Notes under the pieces: generated by a model | What the model was told of the DNA's origin: nothing | What the model saw: only the letters and a program-made list of their open reading frames with translations | Database searches by the model: none | Made by a program: the position numbers and the translations under genes | Origin: JASHPR01 sp963833885 | GTDB lineage: Bacteria; Actinomycetota; Actinomycetes; Streptosporangiales; Streptosporangiaceae | Assembly: GCA_963833885.1 (NCBI GenBank) | Contig: CAWHZU010000002.1 | Span: 62,001 to 126,000 of the forward strand | Direction: 5' to 3' | Length of the DNA stretch: 64,000 nt | Part shown: one piece after another, positions 23,906-33,440 of the stretch | Layout: every line of letters begins with the position of its first letter | Numbering within the stretch: position 1 is the first letter of the stretch

Positions 23906-24649
23906 GTGCTCGGACTCCCGGATGGCATTCGCGGCTGCCTGTTTGACCTCGACGGCGTGCTGACCCAGACCGCCAAGGTCCACGACGCCGCGTGGAAAGA
24001 GATGTTCGACGACTACCTGCGGGAGCGGTCCCGGAAGACCGGCGAGCCGTTCGTCCCGTTCGATCCCGTCGCCGACTACGACGAGTACGTCGACGGCAAG
24101 CCCCGCGCCGACGGCACCCGGTCGTTCCTCGAGTCCCGCGGCATCCACCTGCCCGAAGGCAGCGACGACGACCCGCCCACCGCGGAAACGGTGCACGGTC
24201 TCGGCAACCGCAAGAACGAGATCGTGCTGCGCAAGATCCGCAAGGACGGCGTGGAGGCGTACCCGGGCTCGGTGGCGTACCTGCGGGCGGTCAAGGAAGC
24301 CGGGCTGCCCCGCGCGGTGGTGTCGTCGAGCGCCAACTGCAAGGACGTACTGGTCGCCGCAGGCATCGAGGACATGTTCGACGCGCGGATCGACGGCGTC
24401 GTCGCGGAGCAGCAGCACCTGCGCGGGAAGCCGGCCCCGGACACGTACCTGGCCGGGGCGAAGGCCCTCGGGCTCGAGCCGGCCGCCGCGAGCGTGTTCG
24501 AGGATGCGCTGGCAGGGGTGGCCGCCGGGCGGGCCGGCAAGTTCGGGTTCGTGGTCGGCGTCGATCGCGTCGGCCAGGCCGAGCAACTGAAGAAGGACGG
24601 CGCCGACGTCGTCGTCAAGGACCTGTCCGAGCTGCTGGGGCACGGGTGA
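23906..24649 (+). CDS. HAD-superfamily beta-phosphoglucomutase-like hydrolase
   Basis: 247 residues, HAD subfamily IA. Motif I is FDLDGVLTQTAKVHDAAW with both catalytic Asp, motif II is in 'RAVVSSSANCKDVLVAAGI', motif III is the Lys of RGKPAPDTYLAGAKALG, and motif IV is FEDALAGV. The insertion 'YVDGKPRADGTRSFLESRGI' and the overall pattern are those of beta-phosphoglucomutase paralogues encoded next to GH65 phosphorylases. The GH65 gene follows immediately (GTGA overlap), so the pair once converted a disaccharide plus phosphate to beta-glucose-1-phosphate and then glucose-6-phosphate. The partner is now broken, which leaves this enzyme without its presumed substrate source. Confidence 0.88.
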   Translation: MLGLPDGIRGCLFDLDGVLTQTAKVHDAAWKEMFDDYLRERSRKTGEPFVPFDPVADYDEYVDGKPRADGTRSFLESRGIHLPEGSDDDPPTAETVHGLGNRKNEIVLRKIRKDGVEAYPGSVAYLRAVKEAGLPRAVVSSSANCKDVLVAAGIEDMFDARIDGVVAEQQHLRGKPAPDTYLAGAKALGLEPAAASVFEDALAGVAAGRAGKFGFVVGVDRVGQAEQLKKDGADVVVKDLSELLGHG

Positions 24650-26925
24650 TCCTGCAGGAGGCGTTCACGGTCGAGCCGTGGGCGCTGCGGGAGACCAAAC
24701 TCGACATGGACCTGCTCGCGCAGACGGAATCGGTGTTCGCGCTGGCCAACGGCCACCTCGGGATGGCGGGGCGAACCTGGACGAGGGCGAGCCGCGCGGC
24801 CTGCCCGGCAGCTACCTCAACGGGGTGTATGAGGTGAAGCCGCTGCCCTACGCCGAGGCCGCCTACGGGCTGCCCGAGTCCGGGCAAGAGATCATCAACG
24901 TGACCAACGGCAAGCTCATCCGGTTGTTCGTCGACGACGAGTCGTTCGACGTCCGCTACGGCGAACTGCAGCTCGCACGAGCGCGTGCTCGACTTCCGTA
25001 CCGGGGTGCTGACCCGCACCGCCGAGTGGCAATCTCCGGCCAGGAAACGCGGTCCGGGTGACGTCGACGGCGGATGGTGTCGTTCACCCAGCGCGCGATC
25101 GGGGCCATCTGCTACGAGGTTGAGCCGCTGGGCCAGTCGGCCCGGATCGCCGTGCTATCCGAATTGCTGGCGAACGAGCAGCTGCCCTCGTCCAGCAACG
25201 ATCCGCGGGTGTCCGCTGCGCTGGCCAATCCGCTGCATCGACGAATGGCAGAACGCCGACGCGACACGGCGGCGGTCATGGTGCACGTCCACCAGGCAGC
25301 CAAGCTGCGCATCGGCGCCGACCATGGACCACACGTTCGACGGGCCGACCGAAGTCAGGGTCGACGCCCGGGGCGTCGAGGACACCAGCCTCATCACCGC
25401 CGCCACGGTCCTGCAGCCCGGGCAGAAGCTGCGCGTGATCAAGTTCGTTTCCTACGGCTGGTCCGCCAGCGGTCGCTCGAACGGGGTCAGTGACCAGGTA
25501 TGGGCGGGGCTGACCGCGGCCAGGGCAGACCGGCTGGGACGGGCTGCTCGCCGAGCAGCGCAAGTACCTGGACGACTTCTGGGACCGTGCCGACGTGGAG
25601 GTGGACGGGGACGCGGAGGTGCAGCAGGCGGTGCGCTTCGCGCTGTTCCAGGTGCTGCAAGCCGGGGCGAGGGCGGAGAACCGGGCCATCCCGGCCAAGG
25701 GGCTGACCGGGACCGGTTACGACGGGCACGCGTTCTGGGACACCGAGATGTTCGTGCTGCCGATGCTCACGCTGACCGCCCCGGACGCCGCCGCGCAACG
25801 CGCTGCGCTGGCGGCACAGCACGCATCCCTGGCTCCATCGAGCGGGCCACCCAGCTCGGGCCTCAAGGGCGCGGCGTTCCCGTGGCGGACGATCACCGGC
25901 GCAGGAGTGCTCGGGCTACTGGCCGGCGGGCACCGCCGCCTTCCACGTAAACGCCGACATCGCCGCCGCCGTTGTCCGCTACGAGGACGCCACCGGCGAC
26001 GAGGAGTTCAGCAAGGGCCCGGGGCTGGACCTGCTCACGCAGACCGCGCGGCTATGGCGCTCGCTTGGCCATCACGACGCCCAGGGGCGGTTCCACATCG
26101 ACGGCGTCACCGGCCCCGACGAGTACAGTGCGATCGCGGACAACAACATCTACACGAACCTCATGGCCGGGCACAACCTGCGGCGGGCGGCCGATGCGGC
26201 CAAGCGCTATCCGGACCGGGCCAGGGAGCTGGGCGTCGACGCGGAGGAATCCGCGAGCTGGCGGGACGCCGCCGAGCAGATGTTCATCCCATTCGACGAG
26301 ACCCTCGGCGTGCACCCACAGGCCGAGGACTTCACCAAGCACCAGGTCTGGGACTTCGCCCACACCGGACCCGACCAGTACCCGCTGTTCCTGCACTTCC
26401 CCTACTTCGACCTGTACCGCAAGCAGGTCGTGAAGCAGGCCGATCTGGTGCTCGCCATGCACATGCGCAGCGAGGCGTTCACGCCCGAGCAGAAGCTGAA
26501 GAACTTCGACTACTACGAGGCGCTCACGGTGCGGGACTCCTCGCTGTCCGCCTGCACCCAGGCGGTCATCGCCGCCGAGGTCGGCCATCTCGACCTGGCC
26601 TACGACTACCTCGGCGAGGCCGCGCTCATGGACCTGCGCGACCTGGAACACAACACCCGCGACGGCGTGCACATCGCCTCGCTGGCCGGCACCTGGATCG
26701 TGCTGGTCATGCGGTTTCGGGGGGCTGCGCCACGAGGACGGCACGGTCAGCTTCGCGCCGCGGCTGCCGGACAGCCTCGCCAGGATCGCGTTCTGCCTCG
26801 TGATCAGGGGGCGGCGGCTGAGGGTCGAACTCACGCACGCCACCGCCACGTACTCGCTGACGGACGGCGAGCCGTTCGAGATCTTGCACTACGGCGAAAA
26901 GGTGGCACGTATCAGCCGAAAAGCC
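24646..26925 (+). pseudogene. GH65 disaccharide phosphorylase (maltose/trehalose/kojibiose type), many frameshifts
   Basis: GH65 sequence runs without large gaps but hops frame at least eight times. In order: ILQEAFTVEPWALRETKLDM (24646-), 'GANLDEGEPRGLPGSYLNGV' (after about 24,765), 'ERVLDFRTGVLTRTAEW' (about 24,980), 'MVSFTQRAIGAICYEVEPLG' (25,074), 'SLITAATVLQPGQKLRVIKF' (about 25,390), 'EQRKYLDDFWDRADVEVDGD' and 'GTGYDGHAFWDTEMF' (about 25,550-25,760), 'AAFPWRTITGAG' (about 25,870), 'TAAFHVNADIAAAVVRYEDA' to 'DGVTGPDEYS' (catalytic Glu) and on to about 26,715, then 'HEDGTVSFAPRLPDSLARIA'. Homology fades after about 26,925. Intact enzymes are about 780-800 aa. It overlaps the HAD gene stop by GTGA. 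A clear pseudogene. Confidence 0.93.
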
Positions 26926-27273
26926 GCAGACTCGCCCGGTTCAGGCAGATGCCGGCCCGGCCCCGCCCCAGTCAGCCTCACGGACGTGAGCCTGCGCACC
27001 GCGTGCCGACCGATCAAGGGACCTGACCAGGCATTTCGCCCAGGCAGGTCTCCGGGCTGCCGCAGCCGGGATACTCTCGGCGGAGCGCTGTCAACGGTTT
27101 TCGTGGCCGAAAAGTGTCTGTCCTGAGTCAGCCGCCATCGCTGACGACAGTGCACAATCAAAATGAGAGCTCAACGGAGGCGAGGGCTTAGCCCGTAACA
27201 GCTGGGGCAAAGCACAGACAGCACAGGAGCCGCAGGCGAGAGGCACCGCGGGCGGCATGAGCAGCGGAGCGAC
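26926..27273. other. gap between the GH65 pseudogene and the DMT transporter gene
   Basis: About 350 bp without a recognisable gene. It contains a small perfect hairpin, TTTTCG-TGGC-CGAAAA (27098-27113), and then a less GC-rich tract around 27,150-27,180, where the promoter of the transporter gene (27274) probably lies. The roughly 100-nt leader before 27274 is A/G-rich, but I could match it to no riboswitch family. Confidence 0.4.
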
Positions 27274-28338
27274 ATGGATCTTGTTGCCGTATCCCTGACC
27301 CTGGTGGCAGCGATGCTGCTTGGGGTCGGCTGGGTTCTGCAGCAGTACGCCGCCGAGCAGGCGCCGAGCTCCTACTTCCTGCGGCTGCGGCTGATCGTTG
27401 ACCTGCTGCACCGGCGCCGGTGGCTGCTGGGTCTGGCCGTGATGATCTCGGGACAGCTGCTGTCGGCGTGGTCGGTCGGTCACCTGGACCTGACGCTCTA
27501 CGAGCCGCTGCTCGCCAGCAGCCTGATCTTCGCCCTCGCCCTCGCCGTTCCCCTATCCCACCAGCGCCTGAAGCCAGCCGAAATGATCGGCGCGATCGTC
27601 CTGGCCGGAGGCGTGGCGGCGCTGTCCCTGTCACGCTCCACTGGCACGCCGTCGGCGTCGTTCGGCTCATTCTCGGACTGGCCGGCGGCTGCCGGTATCG
27701 CCGTCGTGGCCTACTGCTTCATTCACGCCGGGCACCTGCGCAGCGGCCAGGCCCGCGCCACCCTGACCGGCATCGGCACCGGCCTGGTCATGGGCATATC
27801 TGACGCGCTGACCCGCCGCTCCGTGCAGATCCTTGACGCTCATTCGTTCGGCGGGCTGCTGACCTCCTGGCCGCCGTACTGCCTGCTGGCTGCGGCCCTG
27901 ATCGGCATGTGGCTGATGCAGAACTCGTTCAACGCCGCGCCGTTGCACGCGTCGCTTCCCGGGATCACGGCGGCCGAGCCGGTCGCGGGAATCCTGCTCG
28001 GCGTTGTGGTCTTCGGTGACCGCATCGACATATCTCCGGGATTGCTCGCGCTGCAGGCCGCCGGGATCGCGGCACTGGTGGTCGGCGTGGTCATGGTGGC
28101 TCGCTCGCCCAGGCTTGGCCAGCTGCGGCCCTCCGCGGTGATACCGGATTCGGTCATACCGGCCCTTATTGGCGGAAAGGGCTCGCACGACGAGAGCTCG
28201 CCGCCAGCAGCCACGCAGGGGCCCCAACCAGCGGAGCAACGGCCAGAACTGCAGCCGCTGGGGCACACGCCGGAACCGGGAGCCAAGGTCTCGCGCCGGC
28301 CTGCCGCCGGGGGCGCGCGGTCGATGGGCACGCTCTGA
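27274..28338 (+). CDS. DMT-superfamily (EamA-like) integral membrane transporter
   Basis: 354 residues, about nine to ten hydrophobic segments between residues 1 and 285 ('VAVSLTLVAAMLLGVGWVLQ', 'PLLASSLIFALALAVPLS', 'IAALVVGVVMVA') in the two-fold repeat of drug/metabolite transporters; the sixth segment has 'GLVMGISDALTRRSVQIL'. The last 65 residues are a soluble Pro/Glu/Gln/Arg-rich cytoplasmic tail of low complexity. The substrate is unknown. It stands alone on its strand, convergent with csbD and the ligD genes. Confidence 0.85.
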   Translation: MDLVAVSLTLVAAMLLGVGWVLQQYAAEQAPSSYFLRLRLIVDLLHRRRWLLGLAVMISGQLLSAWSVGHLDLTLYEPLLASSLIFALALAVPLSHQRLKPAEMIGAIVLAGGVAALSLSRSTGTPSASFGSFSDWPAAAGIAVVAYCFIHAGHLRSGQARATLTGIGTGLVMGISDALTRRSVQILDAHSFGGLLTSWPPYCLLAAALIGMWLMQNSFNAAPLHASLPGITAAEPVAGILLGVVVFGDRIDISPGLLALQAAGIAALVVGVVMVARSPRLGQLRPSAVIPDSVIPALIGGKGSHDESSPPAATQGPQPAEQRPELQPLGHTPEPGAKVSRRPAAGGARSMGTL

Positions 28339-28472
28339 GCCTGACCGGGCGAATGTATTGCGCGGCCCGGGTACGGCGAGCGAGGGCGGTGTCCGCGTGA
28401 GCGCCGGCCCGTCGCCGACGGCGAGGCCGGCGCCGCACAATGCGGCACCGGCCTGAAGAACTCGCGCCCAGG

Positions 28473-28646
28473 CTACTTCTTGAACGCGTCCTTGACCTTC
28501 TCGCCCGCCTGCTTCAGGTTGCCCGCGGTCTCGTCGGTGCGGCCCTCGGCCTCCAGCCGCGGGTTGCCGACCGCCTCGCCGGTGTTCTTCTTGACCTTGC
28601 CCTTGGCTGACTGAAGTTTGTCGGCCGCCTTGTCCTTGGCACTCAT
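28473..28646 (-). CDS. CsbD family general-stress protein (57 aa)
   Basis: The short frame encodes MSAKDKAADKLQSAKGKVKK, then 'TGEAVGNPRLEAEGRTDETA' and ends 'GNLKQAGEKVKDAFKK', the complete CsbD signature (K-G-x-x-K...T-G-x-x-x-x-N...L-x-x-E-G-x). CsbD proteins are small, charged, helical cytoplasmic proteins induced by general stress in Bacillus (sigma-B) and many other bacteria; the mechanism is unknown. The start codon CAT is at 28644-28646, 51 bp downstream of the ligD polymerase gene on the same strand. I saw no convincing GTTT/GGGTA promoter before it. Confidence 0.93.
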   Translation of the reverse strand: MSAKDKAADKLQSAKGKVKKNTGEAVGNPRLEAEGRTDETAGNLKQAGEKVKDAFKK

Positions 28647-28697
28647 GGCGTGATTCCTCTCTCTCGTATGGCCATGGACTGTCCGTGAACTCAGCGA

Positions 28698-29630
28698 CTA
28701 AACGCCGGCCAGCTTCGCGAGTCGCTGGGCGGCCCTGTCCAGGCTGTAACGCCGTCGCGCCATTCCGGCCCAGGGATCGGAGGCACCGGGCCGGTCCAGT
28801 CGGCCGCCCACGGTACGCAGCGTGAACTGGTGCGGCGTCAGGCTGGCGTCCTGCAGCTCCGCCCAGTCCAGCGGTGTGGCCACGGGCGCGCCCGGCCTCG
28901 CCCGCACGGAGTAGGGCGCGACCGCGGTCTGGGCGTAGGCGTTGCGCATGACGTCGGAGTAGACGCGGTCACCGCGGCTGTCCTTGCGCTGCTCTGTGGT
29001 CAGGATGTCCGGCTCCCTGGCCGCGAGAACGTCGCTGGCCTGGCGGGCGAACCGGCGCACCGTGTCAAAGTCATCCCTGGCGTTCAGCGGCACGTGGACG
29101 TGCAGGCCCCGGCCGCCGGTGGTCTTGACGAAGGCGGTTAGCCCTAGTTCCTCGAGCAGGTCATGCAACCCCAGCGCCAGGTGCTTGACCTGGTCAAAAC
29201 GGTGATCATCGGGCGGGTCGAGGTCGAATATCAGCTGGTCGGCGCGGTCGAGCGCCCCGGTCCTGCTGAGAAAGGCGTGCATCTCGATGCACGCCTGGTT
29301 GGCCAGGTAGACCAGCGTGGCCGGCCTGTCGCAGATCACCTGGACGAGCGTGCCGCCCTGCTTCTTGACCGTGGTCCTGGCTATCCAGTCGGGGAAGTAG
29401 CGCGGCACGTTCTTCTGCACGATGCGCTCGCCGGTTATCCCGTCCGGGTAGCGCTCCATGCTGAGCGGGCGATCGCGCAGGTACGGCAGCATACGGGCGG
29501 CTATGTCCCGGTAGTAGCCGACCAGGTCCCCCTTGGTGACCTGGTCGTCGGGGAATAGCGTCTTGCCGGTGTTGGACAGCTGGACCGTGATGCCCGAGAC
29601 CCTTACCGCCTCGGCCCGCTTGGCGGTCAC
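28698..29630 (-). CDS. LigD-type polymerase/primase domain protein (NHEJ)
   Basis: 310 residues forming a stand-alone LigD polymerase domain (archaeo-eukaryotic primase fold): 'QLSNTGKTLFPDDQVTKGDL' N-terminus, 'LIFDLDPPDDHRFDQVK' with the catalytic D-x-D, 'VKTTGGRGLHVHVPLNA' nucleotide-binding motif, and 'RVYSDVMRNAYAQTAVAPYS'. It fills and extends ends during non-homologous end joining. Its start overlaps the stop of the ATP-dependent ligase gene by 4 bp, so the two LigD activities are encoded as separate, translationally coupled proteins. No Ku gene is in the window. Confidence 0.93.
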   Translation of the reverse strand: MTAKRAEAVRVSGITVQLSNTGKTLFPDDQVTKGDLVGYYRDIAARMLPYLRDRPLSMERYPDGITGERIVQKNVPRYFPDWIARTTVKKQGGTLVQVICDRPATLVYLANQACIEMHAFLSRTGALDRADQLIFDLDPPDDHRFDQVKHLALGLHDLLEELGLTAFVKTTGGRGLHVHVPLNARDDFDTVRRFARQASDVLAAREPDILTTEQRKDSRGDRVYSDVMRNAYAQTAVAPYSVRARPGAPVATPLDWAELQDASLTPHQFTLRTVGGRLDRPGASDPWAGMARRRYSLDRAAQRLAKLAGV

Positions 29631-30625
29631 GTCTCGTCTCCGCTGGACGGAACTTCCCGTACCACCTCGGCTGGATCTTTGTCGTCGCGCATGCCCTGGA
29701 ACCTGGGGTGGCGCAGCTCACCCGCGTCGGTCCACTCGGAGAACCCGACCTCCCCGACCAGCTTGGGCTCCACCCAGTGCACGCCGCGCGGGCGCGGCAG
29801 CGGGCCCGCGCCGAACGGCGGGGTGGCGCGTTCCAGCTTGACCATGGACGCGTGGAGGCTGTTCAGCAGCTTCTGGTTGAAACCGGTCCCCACCTTGCCC
29901 GCGTAGACGAGCTGGCCGTCGGAGTTGTAGTAGCCGAGGAGCAGCGCGCCGAACCCGGACCGCGACCCCTGCGGGTCGGTGAACCCGCCGATGACGAACT
30001 CCTGGCCGCTCTCGCACTTGAACTTCAGCCAGTCTTTGGTCCGCCCGCTGCGGTATGGCGTGTCGGCCCGCTTGGCGATGAGGCCTTCCCAGCCGTCGCG
30101 GCACGCTTCGGCGTAGAAGGCCTCGCCCTCGGTGTCCCGGTGCTCGGTGAACCGGAGTGGATCCTTGAACGCCAGCGCGGCACGCAGGATCTGCTTGCGC
30201 TCGGTGAGCGGCAGCGGGCGTACGTCCCGGCCGCCCGCGTGCAGGACGTCGAATACGTAGTAGTACACCGGCACGCTGGCGATCAGGTCCTTGCCCGGCG
30301 TGGCCAGGCCGAGCCGCTGCTGCAGCCGCTCGAATTTGGTCTCGCTGCCATCGAAGGCGACGATCTCGCCGTCAACCACGCACTCCTCGGTGGCCTGCGC
30401 GGCCAGCGCGTCGGCGACCTCGGGGAACGTGCTGGTGATCTGGTGCTGATTGCGCGTCATCAGCCTGACTTCGCCGCCGCCGCCCGCGACGTAGGCCAGG
30501 CAGCGCTCACCGTCGAGCTTGCGCTCATAGATCCACGCCGGGTCGGAGAACCGGTCCCTGGTGAGCGTGGCGAGCTCGGGCTCGAGCCAGCCGGGCAGGC
30601 CCGCCTGCTTCGTCTTTTCCGCCAC
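29627..30625 (-). CDS. ATP-dependent DNA ligase (LigD/LigC-type ligase domain)
   Basis: 332 residues, adenylation plus OB-fold domains of NHEJ ATP-dependent ligases. The adenylated Lys is in ERKLDGERCLAY (motif I KLDGER), followed by 'VVDGEIVAFDG' (motif III region), 'WEGLIAKRADTPYRSGRT' (motif IV, LIAKR) and 'WLKFKCESGQEFVIGGF' (motif V). Seals double-strand breaks using ATP. It is first in a two-gene operon with the LigD polymerase domain downstream. No nuclease (phosphoesterase) domain is fused. Confidence 0.93.
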   Translation of the reverse strand: MAEKTKQAGLPGWLEPELATLTRDRFSDPAWIYERKLDGERCLAYVAGGGGEVRLMTRNQHQITSTFPEVADALAAQATEECVVDGEIVAFDGSETKFERLQQRLGLATPGKDLIASVPVYYYVFDVLHAGGRDVRPLPLTERKQILRAALAFKDPLRFTEHRDTEGEAFYAEACRDGWEGLIAKRADTPYRSGRTKDWLKFKCESGQEFVIGGFTDPQGSRSGFGALLLGYYNSDGQLVYAGKVGTGFNQKLLNSLHASMVKLERATPPFGAGPLPRPRGVHWVEPKLVGEVGFSEWTDAGELRHPRFQGMRDDKDPAEVVREVPSSGDET

Positions 30626-30772
30626 CCTGCCTCCTCGCCGCGGGTTGTGGTCAGCATCCGAACACCACTATGCCGGGTCCAGATCTTCACATGGTCTCCG
30701 CATGCCGGGCAGCCACGCTGCACGCACGGCTGATCGCCTCGAGTGAGCTAAGCCATCGGGGGGAGATCAGCG

Positions 30773-32005
30773 ATGAGGCAGGCGGTCAGCCGGAGCATCG
30801 GCGCGCTTCGGAGCGTGATGGGCGGGCCCGTCCTCACGCCGGACGACACAGGATTTGACGACAGGCGCCGGGTGTGGAACGCGGGCATCGATCGCCGCCC
30901 GGCCGCGATCGCCCGCTGTGCGTCGGCCGCCGACGCGGCCGCGGCCGTCCGCCACGCGCAAGAGCATGACCTGGAGATATCCGTGCGCGGCGGCGCCCAC
31001 AACACCGCCGGCACGGCCGTGTGCGATGGCGGCCTGATGATCGACCTGAGCCTGCTCAACTCGGTCGCCGTGGACCCGGCGGCGCAGCGGGCCAAGGTCG
31101 ACGGCGGGGCCCTGCTCGCCGACCTGGACGCCGCAACGCAGGCTCACGGTCTGGCCGTCCCGGCCGGGCTGATCAGCCACACGGGCGTCGGAGGGCTCAC
31201 CCTGGGCGGCGGCATGGGATGGCTGAGCCGCGAGTTCGGGCTGAGCCTCGACAACCTGGCCGCCGCCGAGGTGGCCACGGCCGACGGCCGGCTGCAGCGG
31301 GCGTCCGCCGCGGAGAATCCCGAACTGTTCTGGGCGATCCGTGGCGGCGGCGGCAACTTCGGCGTGGTCAGCTCGTTCGAGTTCCAGCTGCATGGGATCG
31401 ACCCGGTCGTGCAGGTCGGGCTGTTCTTCTGGAGCCTCGACCAGGGCCCGCAGGCACTCCGGCTAGCCGGTGAAATCACGGCCGCGATGCCGCCCGGCAT
31501 CAACGCCGTGATCGCCGCGGTGAACGCGCCGCCAGCGCCGTTCGTGCCGCGGCGGTATCACTTCGCGCCCGGGTACGCGCTGCTGCTGACCGGGTTCGGG
31601 GCCACGCAGGAGCACGACTGGCTGGCCAGCCGGATAAGGCGCGCAGCCCCGCTGTCGGGGGCCATGTTCTACCGGCTCGACGGAGCGTACAGCCAGGTGG
31701 CTGACGACGAAACCGCGTTCGGCGGCGGCCGCTCGCCCCGGTACGGCGCCTTCATCATCGGCCTCGCGCTCGACGCCGACCTGCTCGAGACCGAGCGCAG
31801 CTGGGTCCGTGGCTTCTGGGAGGCACTGCGACCGCACGCCATCGGCAGCGGGGACGGCTACGTCAACGGCACCACCGACTACCGGGAGGACCGGGTCCGC
31901 AACAGCTACGGCGCGGCCAAATACCGGCGGCTGGCCGGGATCAAGGCCGAGTACGACCCGGACAACGTGTTCCACCTCAACGCCAACATCCGGCCGGCTG
32001 CCTGA
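30773..32005 (+). CDS. FAD-dependent oxidoreductase, BBE/PCMH type
   Basis: 410 residues: a PCMH-type FAD-binding domain (about 40-210) and a C-terminal BBE segment ('YGAAKYRRLAGIKAEYDPDN' with 'FHLNANIRP'). The flavin-linking His is present in RGGAHNTAGTAV, while the second attachment Cys of bicovalent enzymes is absent from 'HTGVGGLTLGGGMGWLSREF', so single His linkage is expected. Such enzymes oxidise sugars, alcohols or secondary metabolites; the substrate is unknown. The RBS GGGGGGAG precedes ATG 30773. It is about 40 aa shorter than most relatives. No signal peptide, so presumably cytoplasmic. Confidence 0.88.
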   Translation: MRQAVSRSIGALRSVMGGPVLTPDDTGFDDRRRVWNAGIDRRPAAIARCASAADAAAAVRHAQEHDLEISVRGGAHNTAGTAVCDGGLMIDLSLLNSVAVDPAAQRAKVDGGALLADLDAATQAHGLAVPAGLISHTGVGGLTLGGGMGWLSREFGLSLDNLAAAEVATADGRLQRASAAENPELFWAIRGGGGNFGVVSSFEFQLHGIDPVVQVGLFFWSLDQGPQALRLAGEITAAMPPGINAVIAAVNAPPAPFVPRRYHFAPGYALLLTGFGATQEHDWLASRIRRAAPLSGAMFYRLDGAYSQVADDETAFGGGRSPRYGAFIIGLALDADLLETERSWVRGFWEALRPHAIGSGDGYVNGTTDYREDRVRNSYGAAKYRRLAGIKAEYDPDNVFHLNANIRPAA

Positions 32006-32012
32006 CCGCCGG

Positions 32013-33257
32013 TCATGGCTTCCCGGCCGACCGCACCGTCAGGCTCGCCACGGAACCCGCGGCGCACAGGGCGGCGGTCCAGACCAGCGTGGCGCCGGCG
32101 CCGTAGCTGTCGGCCAGCAGCCCGGCCAGGTACGGGCCTGCCATCTGGCCGACCGCGAACACGACGGTAAAGGCCGCCAGCGCGGCGGTCCAGTTGGGAC
32201 GGGGAACGGCGGCGTGGACGAGCCCGGTGATGGCGGCGGGGACAACGAGGAAGCTGACGCCGTAGCCGATGGCCGAGACGATGACCACGGCGGGATCGGC
32301 GCTGATGATCGCCACCGCGGCAGCTGCGCTCAGCGCCGCCAGCGCCGCGGCCAGGGCCCTGGCGCCGGGCCAGGCGCGCAGCGGCCGGCTCCATAGCACC
32401 GGCTCGGCGATCGCGGCGACGCCGAGCGCCGCCCAGGTAACGGCCACCTGGGTGACGCTCGCGTGGTGCGCGGTCAGGTAGGCCGACAGGAACGTGATGT
32501 AGGCGATGTACCCGGCGGCGAACAGCAGGTAGGCGACGCTGACCCGCCACATCGCCGCGACCGGGCGCCAGTCGGCGAGCGGAGCGGCGACGCCATTCCC
32601 GTTTGCGCGATCCGCGCCAGTGCGATCCGCGCCCGATCCGGCCTTCGCGTCGTCCGCCGCCGCCGTCCAGCTGAAGACCGCGGCCAGCCCGGCCGCCACG
32701 GCCAGGCCGGCCCAGGCCAGCGGCCACCGGCCGGGGTGGTGGCTGAGCAGCGGCGGGATGACCGTCCCGCTGACCGCGATACCGAGCCCGGCGCCGGCGA
32801 AATAGATGGAGACCGGAAGCGGTGACCCGCGGCTGGCCGCGGCACGGGAGGCGAGCACACCTCCGGCGATGAACACCAGTGCTCCGGACACCCCGGCTGC
32901 CGCGCGGGTCAGCAACAGCAGCGGGTAGCTGCCGGTGGCCGCGTTGGCGGCGAGCGCGGCCGCGGTGAGGACCATGCCGAGCCGGAATGCGGCCGTTTCG
33001 CTCAGCCGCCGGGCCAGCGGGCCTGCGGCCAGCGCACCCACCAGGTATCCGAGGCTGTTCGCAGTGGTCAGCGTACCGGCTTTGGCGAGGCTCCAGCCCA
33101 GCTCATCGCGCATGGCCGGAACGAGCAGCCCGTACGCAAAGCGGGCCAGCCCGAGGGCGGCGGTGGTTCCCAGCGCCAGCCGCACCGACCGCAGCCAGCC
33201 GGACGCCCGGCCATGCTCCGGCAGCGTGGCGGGCGCGCGAGCGGCTGGCGGGGTCAC
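32013..33257 (-). CDS. MFS transporter, YbfB/YjiJ-like
   Basis: 414 residues with twelve predicted membrane segments. The opening 'LGTTAALGLARFAYGLLVPA' and 'TTANSLGYLVGALAAG' are typical of the YbfB/YjiJ family of major facilitator transporters. The GTG at 33257 (VTPPAARAPATLP) is chosen as start because it is preceded by a G-rich Shine-Dalgarno and gives a normal-length N-terminus; an in-frame start at 33395 would overlap the photolyase promoter region. The substrate is unknown. It is convergent with the FAD oxidase, 7 bp between stops. Confidence 0.85.
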   Translation of the reverse strand: MTPPAARAPATLPEHGRASGWLRSVRLALGTTAALGLARFAYGLLVPAMRDELGWSLAKAGTLTTANSLGYLVGALAAGPLARRLSETAAFRLGMVLTAAALAANAATGSYPLLLLTRAAAGVSGALVFIAGGVLASRAAASRGSPLPVSIYFAGAGLGIAVSGTVIPPLLSHHPGRWPLAWAGLAVAAGLAAVFSWTAAADDAKAGSGADRTGADRANGNGVAAPLADWRPVAAMWRVSVAYLLFAAGYIAYITFLSAYLTAHHASVTQVAVTWAALGVAAIAEPVLWSRPLRAWPGARALAAALAALSAAAAVAIISADPAVVIVSAIGYGVSFLVVPAAITGLVHAAVPRPNWTAALAAFTVVFAVGQMAGPYLAGLLADSYGAGATLVWTAALCAAGSVASLTVRSAGKP

Positions 33258-33342
33258 CGCCCCCCAACCTACCGGTGCATCGGCGGCCGGGTCCCTGCGA
33301 TCGATCCGGAACGCGGCGCTCCGCCAACTCGAGCTCGCCCAT

Positions 33343-33365
33343 GTTTGCCGCCGTGGTGGTGGGTA
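33343..33365 (+). promoter_or_regulatory. sigma-B/sigma-F-type promoter for photolyase
   Basis: GTTT (33343-33346), a 14-bp spacer and GGGTA (33361-33365) match the actinobacterial stress-sigma consensus GTTT-N14..16-GGGTA. The -10 lies about 76 bp upstream of the photolyase ATG at 33441. The match is visible; the sigma factor is inferred. Confidence 0.55.
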
Positions 33366-33440
33366 GCTGGCCAGATGCGGAGCCCGGCTGCACAAAAAGG
33401 TTCGCCGGGCGCCGCCCCAAACAGCCGCTAGCCTCGTCTC

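Noticed and set aside
27150..27273. Possible riboswitch leader before the DMT transporter
   Set aside because: A/G-rich leader, but I could not match the conserved cores of M-box, guanidine, c-di-AMP, cobalamin or SAM classes; only a small hairpin is evident.
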